Of a DNA stretch of 10,318 nucleotides, positions 6,942 through 10,318 are shown one piece after another. This DNA is from Chitinophagaceae bacterium (GTDB taxonomy: Bacteria > Bacteroidota > Bacteroidia > Chitinophagales > Chitinophagaceae). The stretch lies in assembly GCA_009996555.1 (NCBI GenBank), contig JAACZX010000476.1:1-10318 (forward strand), in the 5' to 3' direction. The notes under the pieces were generated by a model. It had not been told where the DNA came from. It made no database searches and saw only the letters and a list, made by a program, of their open reading frames with translations. The translations under genes were made by a program, and so were the position numbers. Positions within the stretch are counted from its first letter, which is position 1. Every line of letters begins with the position of its first letter.

Positions 6942-6976
6942 CCACTAATTTCACGAAATAAACGAATGACACGAAG
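6942..6976. repeat. degenerate 8-10 bp word repeat in the mqnC leader
   Basis: The plus strand reads as words ccactaat, ttcacgaaat, aaacgaatga, cacgaaga: variants of cacgaa at about 9-10 bp spacing. It is related in style, and partly in sequence (cacgaaga), to the repeat at 1175-1210. It lies directly after the -7 promoter box and so would be transcribed in the 5' leader of mqnC. The rest of the gap 6977-7050 shows no structure I can support. Confidence 0.55.
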
Positions 6977-7050
6977 AGAAGGATGAGTTATTTTTAAACA
7001 GATTCTTGTTTTGTCGCTTTGTTACTATTCGTTTCTCAACCCTACACAGT

Positions 7051-8175
7051 ATGAACCTCAACGATCTTTATCAAAAGGCTTCGAACTTTGAATTTTTAAC
7101 GGTAGAAGAAGGCATGTTCCTTTTTGAACATGCTCCGCTTACTGAGTTAATGTTTGTGGCCGATGAACTCCGCAAACAGCAAGTGCCGCATGGTAAGGTA
7201 ACCTGGCAGATAGACCGCAATGTAAATACCACCAACGTGTGTATTGCCAATTGTAAGTTCTGCAATTTCTTTCGCATACCCGGCCATCCCGAAGCATACA
7301 TCACCGATATTGAAACCTATAAAAAGAAGATTGATGAAACCATCCGCTGGGGTGGCGATCAGTTGTTGTTACAAGGCGGGCATCATCCTGAGCTTGGGTT
7401 GGATTTTTATGTGAAGCTGTTCAAACAACTCAAAGAATTATATCCAACCATTAAACTGCACACATTAGGCCCCCCCGAAGTAGCACATATTACCAAGCTG
7501 GAAAAAAGCACACACCATGAAGTGTTGAAGGCGCTGAAAGAAGCCGGTATGGATTCGTTGCCCGGCGCTGGTGCTGAAATATTGATCGATCGTGTTCGCC
7601 GTTTGATCAGCAAAGGAAAATGTGGTGCGCAGGAATGGCTCGATATTATGCACGAAGCTCATAAACTCAACATCACCACCAGTGGAACCATGATGTTTGG
7701 TCATGTGGAAACACTTCGTGAACGTTTTGAACACCTGGAGAAAATCCGTGAAGTGCAGAGCCACAAACCGGCTGAAGCAAAAGGTTTTCTTGCTTTCATT
7801 CCGTGGACCTTCCAGGATGTTGATACGTTGCTGGCAAAGATCCGTGGCGTACACAATTTAACTACTGCTGAAGAGTATGTGCGTATGATTGCGATGAGCC
7901 GCATCATGTTGCCCAATGTAAAAAACATTCAGGCAAGCTGGTTAACAGTTGGTAAACAAACTGCGCAGCTTTGCTTACATGCAGGTGCAAATGATTTTGG
8001 CAGTATTATGCTGGAAGAAAATGTAGTGAGCGCCGCAGGTGCACCACACCGCTTTACTTACAAATCTATACAGGATGCCATTCGTGAAGGAGGTTTTGAA
8101 CCGCAACTCCGCACACAGCAGTACGAGTGGAGAGAATTACCGAATGTGATTGAAGAGCAAGTGGTGAATTATTAA
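7051..8175 (+). CDS. mqnC: cyclic dehypoxanthinyl futalosine synthase (radical SAM, menaquinone synthesis)
   Basis: A 374-residue radical SAM enzyme, normal length for MqnC. It cyclises dehypoxanthine futalosine in the futalosine route to menaquinone, in the cytoplasm, using a 4Fe-4S cluster and S-adenosylmethionine. The cluster motif is C64-x3-C68-x2-C71 in NVCIANCKFCNFF. Other MqnC marks are WQIDRNVNTTN (52-62) before it, LLLQGGHHPELGLDFY (105-120), HTLGPPEV (137-144), SLPGAGAEILIDRVRR (169-184), TMMFGHVE (213-220), and near the end GANDFGSIMLEENVVSAAGA. This wording separates it from the related MqnE. The open frame extends up to 7006, but ATG 7051 begins MNLNDLYQKA, a natural start, and the upstream extension has no family counterpart. 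It has its own promoter (about 6912-6938) and terminator (8261-8295), with no other mqn gene in the window, so it appears to be a single-gene transcript. Confidence 0.95.
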   Translation: MNLNDLYQKASNFEFLTVEEGMFLFEHAPLTELMFVADELRKQQVPHGKVTWQIDRNVNTTNVCIANCKFCNFFRIPGHPEAYITDIETYKKKIDETIRWGGDQLLLQGGHHPELGLDFYVKLFKQLKELYPTIKLHTLGPPEVAHITKLEKSTHHEVLKALKEAGMDSLPGAGAEILIDRVRRLISKGKCGAQEWLDIMHEAHKLNITTSGTMMFGHVETLRERFEHLEKIREVQSHKPAEAKGFLAFIPWTFQDVDTLLAKIRGVHNLTTAEEYVRMIAMSRIMLPNVKNIQASWLTVGKQTAQLCLHAGANDFGSIMLEENVVSAAGAPHRFTYKSIQDAIREGGFEPQLRTQQYEWRELPNVIEEQVVNY

Positions 8176-8195
8176 AAATACAGTTGATAGAAACA

Positions 8196-8223
8196 CGCCT
8201 GCCCGACAAAAGCTATGCAGGCG
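8196..8223. repeat. GC-rich inverted repeat (cgcctgc ... gcaggcg)
   Basis: A perfect 7-bp stem, cgcctgc (8196-8202) with gcaggcg (8217-8223), encloses a 14-base loop (ccgacaaaagctat). It is much more GC-rich than its surroundings and is followed by a run of G, not T, so it is a poor terminator. I recall 'cctgcccgacaaaagct...gcaggcggg' strings as dispersed intergenic palindromes in Bacteroidota. It sits 21 bp after the mqnC stop and abuts the repeat at 8229-8258. Confidence 0.5.
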
Positions 8224-8228
8224 GGGGT

Positions 8229-8258
8229 GACGCAGATTATTGCGGATTAACACAGATA
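8229..8258. repeat. degenerate 10-11 bp word repeat
   Basis: The plus strand reads gacgcagatta, ttgcggatta, acacagata: three variants of (n)cgcagatta at a 10-11 bp period. It lies in the mqnC 3' region between the GC-rich inverted repeat and the terminator. I recall similar 'gcagattaacacagat' strings as widespread intergenic sequence; copy number in this genome cannot be judged here. Confidence 0.55.
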
Positions 8259-8260
8259 AG

Positions 8261-8295
8261 AACAGCCGATGCGATTGCATCGGCTGTTTTGTTTT
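8261..8295 (+). terminator. rho-independent terminator of mqnC
   Basis: A perfect 12-bp stem, aacagccgatgc (8261-8272) with gcatcggctgtt (8277-8288), and a 4-base loop gatt, followed by ttgtttt on the plus strand. On the minus strand the stem is followed by cttatctg, which has no T run, so it acts mainly for mqnC. It also separates mqnC from the convergent FISUMP gene ending at 8321. Confidence 0.88.
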
Positions 8296-8320
8296 ATAAG
8301 GTCATCATGTAGTATTCTTT

Positions 8321-10099
8321 CTAATAATTCCATATCAAACGTATGGAATAGCCGTATGTTTTTTCGAATGGGTGCGGTCCATATATTTCCTGACTATCGT
8401 TGCTTAACCGGATAAAAATTCCCAGATCGGGACTCATATCTGAAGGAGTTGATGACCACCAAACACCCCAATTTCCCTTATGATTAAATTGAAGGAATGG
8501 ATAACGTAACCCACCCGGTAATGCATTAAAGCCGCTGCTATTTGTGGCACCTGTATTTGGGCTATTCCATAAACTCGTTGCTTTTAGTTTACCTCCGGAA
8601 ACAGTTGATCCTCCCAAAGAATCGATCATTGCGGTCCATTCATCATTTGTTGGAACATGCCAGCCTTCAGGAGCGATTCCTCTTGGATCATTCATTGCAT
8701 ACCAATTATATAACTTACCGTATGTTGTTCCGTTTGCTGTTTGATTTTCATAGTAACACCATGCTCCGGTGGTTAGGTTTGCCCATGTAGCAGAGTCCTG
8801 TACCTGCGGAATCGTATCGCCATTTCTGTAATGTGTTACATCCAGGTTTTTATTGATCCAATGTTTATTTGCGATTTTAATGACCGGATAAACATTGCCA
8901 TCAATATCTGTTAAAGATGTTGGGGCTGGAGGTAGTGGTGGTGGCGGTGAAACAGGTATCGTATCTGTTTTAAAAATAACTTCATTGCTATATCCCTTTC
9001 CTCCTGCATTAACAGCATAAGCTTTTGCATAATAAGTTGTACCGGGAATAAGATTCTGAAAAACATGATTGATCGAATTTGAGCCGGTCCCGGTATTATG
9101 AAGAATCATATAGCGATTATCAGATGGATTGGATATCGTATCAATAACAATCCCGCTTTGGTGGTGCGGCTGTACCGGATCATTGATGATTGTTGCCCAA
9201 ACCCGGGCAGAGGTTTGTGTAATCGCATTTATTGAGTCAATTGATACGGTTGGTATAACGGGAGTTGCACCTGCCGTAAAACTCAAAATATTTCCATAGG
9301 AAACCCCTGCATCATTTATGGCAAATGCTCTTACGTAATAAACTTTTTGTGGTTCTACATTATCTACATCTAATCGATAATAGCCAAGCTGGCTACCAGC
9401 AGCTTCATACTTTATAGAATCACTTGGATACTGTGGGTTATTTCCTGCACTCCAGATAATTCCAGATTCTTTAATGGGGCTGCCTCCGTCGTTTATAACA
9501 GCAAACCTGATATCTGCACCTACGTAAGTAATATTTTCAATCGATAGCGTTTTAACCTGTGCAATACATGACCCCCATGTCAACGTATCATTACACCATT
9601 TCAAATACTGTCCATTTGTTCCTTTGGGAAGTGTTGTCCATTTAATACCATCCCAGTAGAGCATTTGTCCAGCATGGGTTCCGGGAGGTAATCCATTACC
9701 GGCAGTGTTTGCATACAATGCATACGGCACACTCAGCAATTGTGTGGTACCAACTATCGTATAATTAGAACCTCCGGCCGGGTCTGTTTCTGCTTTAATA
9801 AAGAAAGGTCCGTTTGCCCATTGTATTGATGAAAATATTCCGCTTTCAACTGTACCACCGCCTATTTCAATAGTAAGCAATCCGTTTTCGTTTGTGGTGG
9901 GCGTATGGCGTTCTGCATATATGGAGCTACCAGTGGAAGACCCTTGTAAAATACTGATGCGTATGCCAACTTGGGATGAACTTACTAATCCATTTGATGC
10001 GTTGCGCACTACAGCCTGGTAACTGATACGTTGAGGTGCTTGTGCAGATAACTGACTAAATGAAAATAAAAAGGCCAAAAGAGTAAATATGAATCGCAT
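8321..10099 (-). CDS. secreted FISUMP-domain protein with two fibronectin-III-like repeats
   Basis: A 592-residue exported protein. A signal peptide (MRFIFTLLAFLFSFSQLSAQ) covers residues 1-20. Residues 21-135 form the N-terminal domain common in Bacteroidota surface proteins (RISYQAVVRNASNGLV, then SVPYALYANTA). After a short linker (GQMLYWDGIKW, KWCNDTLTWGSC) come two Fn3-like repeats at about 181-277 and 283-378, each ending in the same pattern (VYYVRAFAINDAGVSYGN and TYYAKAYAVNAGGKGYSN). A proline-rich linker (PVSPPPPLPPAPT) leads to a C-terminal FISUMP domain (Fibrobacter succinogenes major paralogous domain, about 397-592) with LTDIDGNVYPVIKIANKHW, YGKLYNWYAM, APEGWHVPTNDEW and WWSSTP. 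FISUMP function is not known; the Fn3 repeats suggest a surface stalk. It lacks a T9SS sorting domain. Only one base separates its ATG from the stop of the upstream T9SS substrate, so the two are surely cotranscribed and probably translationally coupled. Confidence 0.9.
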   Translation of the reverse strand: MRFIFTLLAFLFSFSQLSAQAPQRISYQAVVRNASNGLVSSSQVGIRISILQGSSTGSSIYAERHTPTTNENGLLTIEIGGGTVESGIFSSIQWANGPFFIKAETDPAGGSNYTIVGTTQLLSVPYALYANTAGNGLPPGTHAGQMLYWDGIKWTTLPKGTNGQYLKWCNDTLTWGSCIAQVKTLSIENITYVGADIRFAVINDGGSPIKESGIIWSAGNNPQYPSDSIKYEAAGSQLGYYRLDVDNVEPQKVYYVRAFAINDAGVSYGNILSFTAGATPVIPTVSIDSINAITQTSARVWATIINDPVQPHHQSGIVIDTISNPSDNRYMILHNTGTGSNSINHVFQNLIPGTTYYAKAYAVNAGGKGYSNEVIFKTDTIPVSPPPPLPPAPTSLTDIDGNVYPVIKIANKHWINKNLDVTHYRNGDTIPQVQDSATWANLTTGAWCYYENQTANGTTYGKLYNWYAMNDPRGIAPEGWHVPTNDEWTAMIDSLGGSTVSGGKLKATSLWNSPNTGATNSSGFNALPGGLRYPFLQFNHKGNWGVWWSSTPSDMSPDLGIFIRLSNDSQEIYGPHPFEKTYGYSIRLIWNY

Positions 10100-10100
10100 G

Positions 10101-10318
10101 TTATTTTGCTTTGACTATTTTAAATGATTTTAGCTGGCGGTTTTTATTTTTAATTGTAAGAATAAAAAAGCCCTTGGCATACTTCGCTAATTCTATTTCG
10201 GTAATTGTATTTGTGATTTGAGCCGATTTCAGCAGGTTGCCCTCACCATCATATAATAAATATTGATAGCTGCTTAAAAAGGGGTCGCCAATCCTTAATT
10301 GAATTATTCCCGCTGTTG
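10101..10318 (-). CDS. C-terminal end of a T9SS substrate (type A sorting domain), partial
   Basis: This is the last 72 codons of a minus-strand gene entering from the right edge, ending with TAA at 10103-10101. The visible part is a type IX secretion sorting domain: IIQLRIGDPFLSSYQYLLYD (first strands), GEGNLLKSAQIT (the 'DxxGrxv' turn), ELAKYAKGFFILTIKN (the 'L..xxkGxYxltv' block) and a basic tail QLKSFKIVKAK. Proteins with this tail cross the outer membrane through the PorU/PorV system, where the domain is cut off and the passenger is attached to the surface or released. The passenger is outside the window, so its function is unknown. It is the upstream partner of the FISUMP gene, at one base spacing. 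Confidence 0.85.
   Translation of the reverse strand, partial: TAGIIQLRIGDPFLSSYQYLLYDGEGNLLKSAQITNTITEIELAKYAKGFFILTIKNKNRQLKSFKIVKAK

Noticed and set aside
7465..7854. Minus-strand open frame of 129 codons inside mqnC
   Set aside because: It is a shadow of the strongly supported mqnC coding sequence with no recognisable domain.
1175..8258. Intergenic repeats as a CRISPR array or insertion-sequence ends
   Set aside because: There are no identical repeats with unique spacers, no transposase, and the words repeat at 8-11 bp without terminal inverted repeats.

Overview
The window looks like a chromosomal segment from a member of the Bacteroidota, most likely Chitinophagaceae or a close relative. 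The support is a type IX secretion (T9SS) sorting domain at the end of one protein and a whole small protein built like one, a FISUMP-domain surface protein with the typical N-terminal domain of this phylum, a futalosine-pathway menaquinone gene, a perfect Bacteroidota -7 promoter box (TAnnTTTG), and no Shine-Dalgarno signal noticed at the starts examined. It reads as ordinary core and surface genes. I see no phage, transposon, CRISPR array, rRNA, tRNA or defence locus.

Layout: (1) 1-386, minus, is the 5' part of a 2-oxoacid dehydrogenase E1 alpha-type gene running off the left edge. (2) 405-782, plus, is a small secreted protein that is almost only a sorting-domain-like fold. (3) 787-1149, minus, is a four-helix membrane protein of the YvlD / 'phage holin IV' family. 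(4) 1238-2518, minus, and 4341-5579, minus, are an M16 peptidase pair: the first lacks the zinc motif but keeps the R/Y pair, the second has HLFEH but lacks R/Y. Between them on the plus strand (2582-4333) sits a GT-C type membrane glycosyltransferase. (5) 5667-6863, minus, is an exported protein with two retropepsin-like lobes and a C-terminal PDZ domain, apparently starting at TTG. (6) 7051-8175, plus, is mqnC, with a promoter upstream and a strong terminator downstream. (7) 8321-10099, minus, is a secreted FISUMP protein, separated by one base from an upstream T9SS substrate whose C-terminus (10101-10318) enters from the right edge.

How the genes relate: the two M16 proteins probably form one heterodimeric cytoplasmic peptidase. 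The retropepsin-PDZ protein upstream in the same direction is a second proteolytic factor, acting outside the cytoplasm. The two right-hand genes form a cell-surface operon. mqnC makes a menaquinone precursor and stands alone here.

The most unusual non-coding content is three short intergenic stretches made of degenerate 'words' repeating every 8-11 bp (1175-1210, 6942-6976, 8229-8258), the last beside a GC-rich inverted repeat. I found no convincing undescribed system. The best leads are the complementary M16 pair split by an opposite-strand gene, the passenger-less sorting-domain protein, the double retropepsin-PDZ protein and the periodic repeats.
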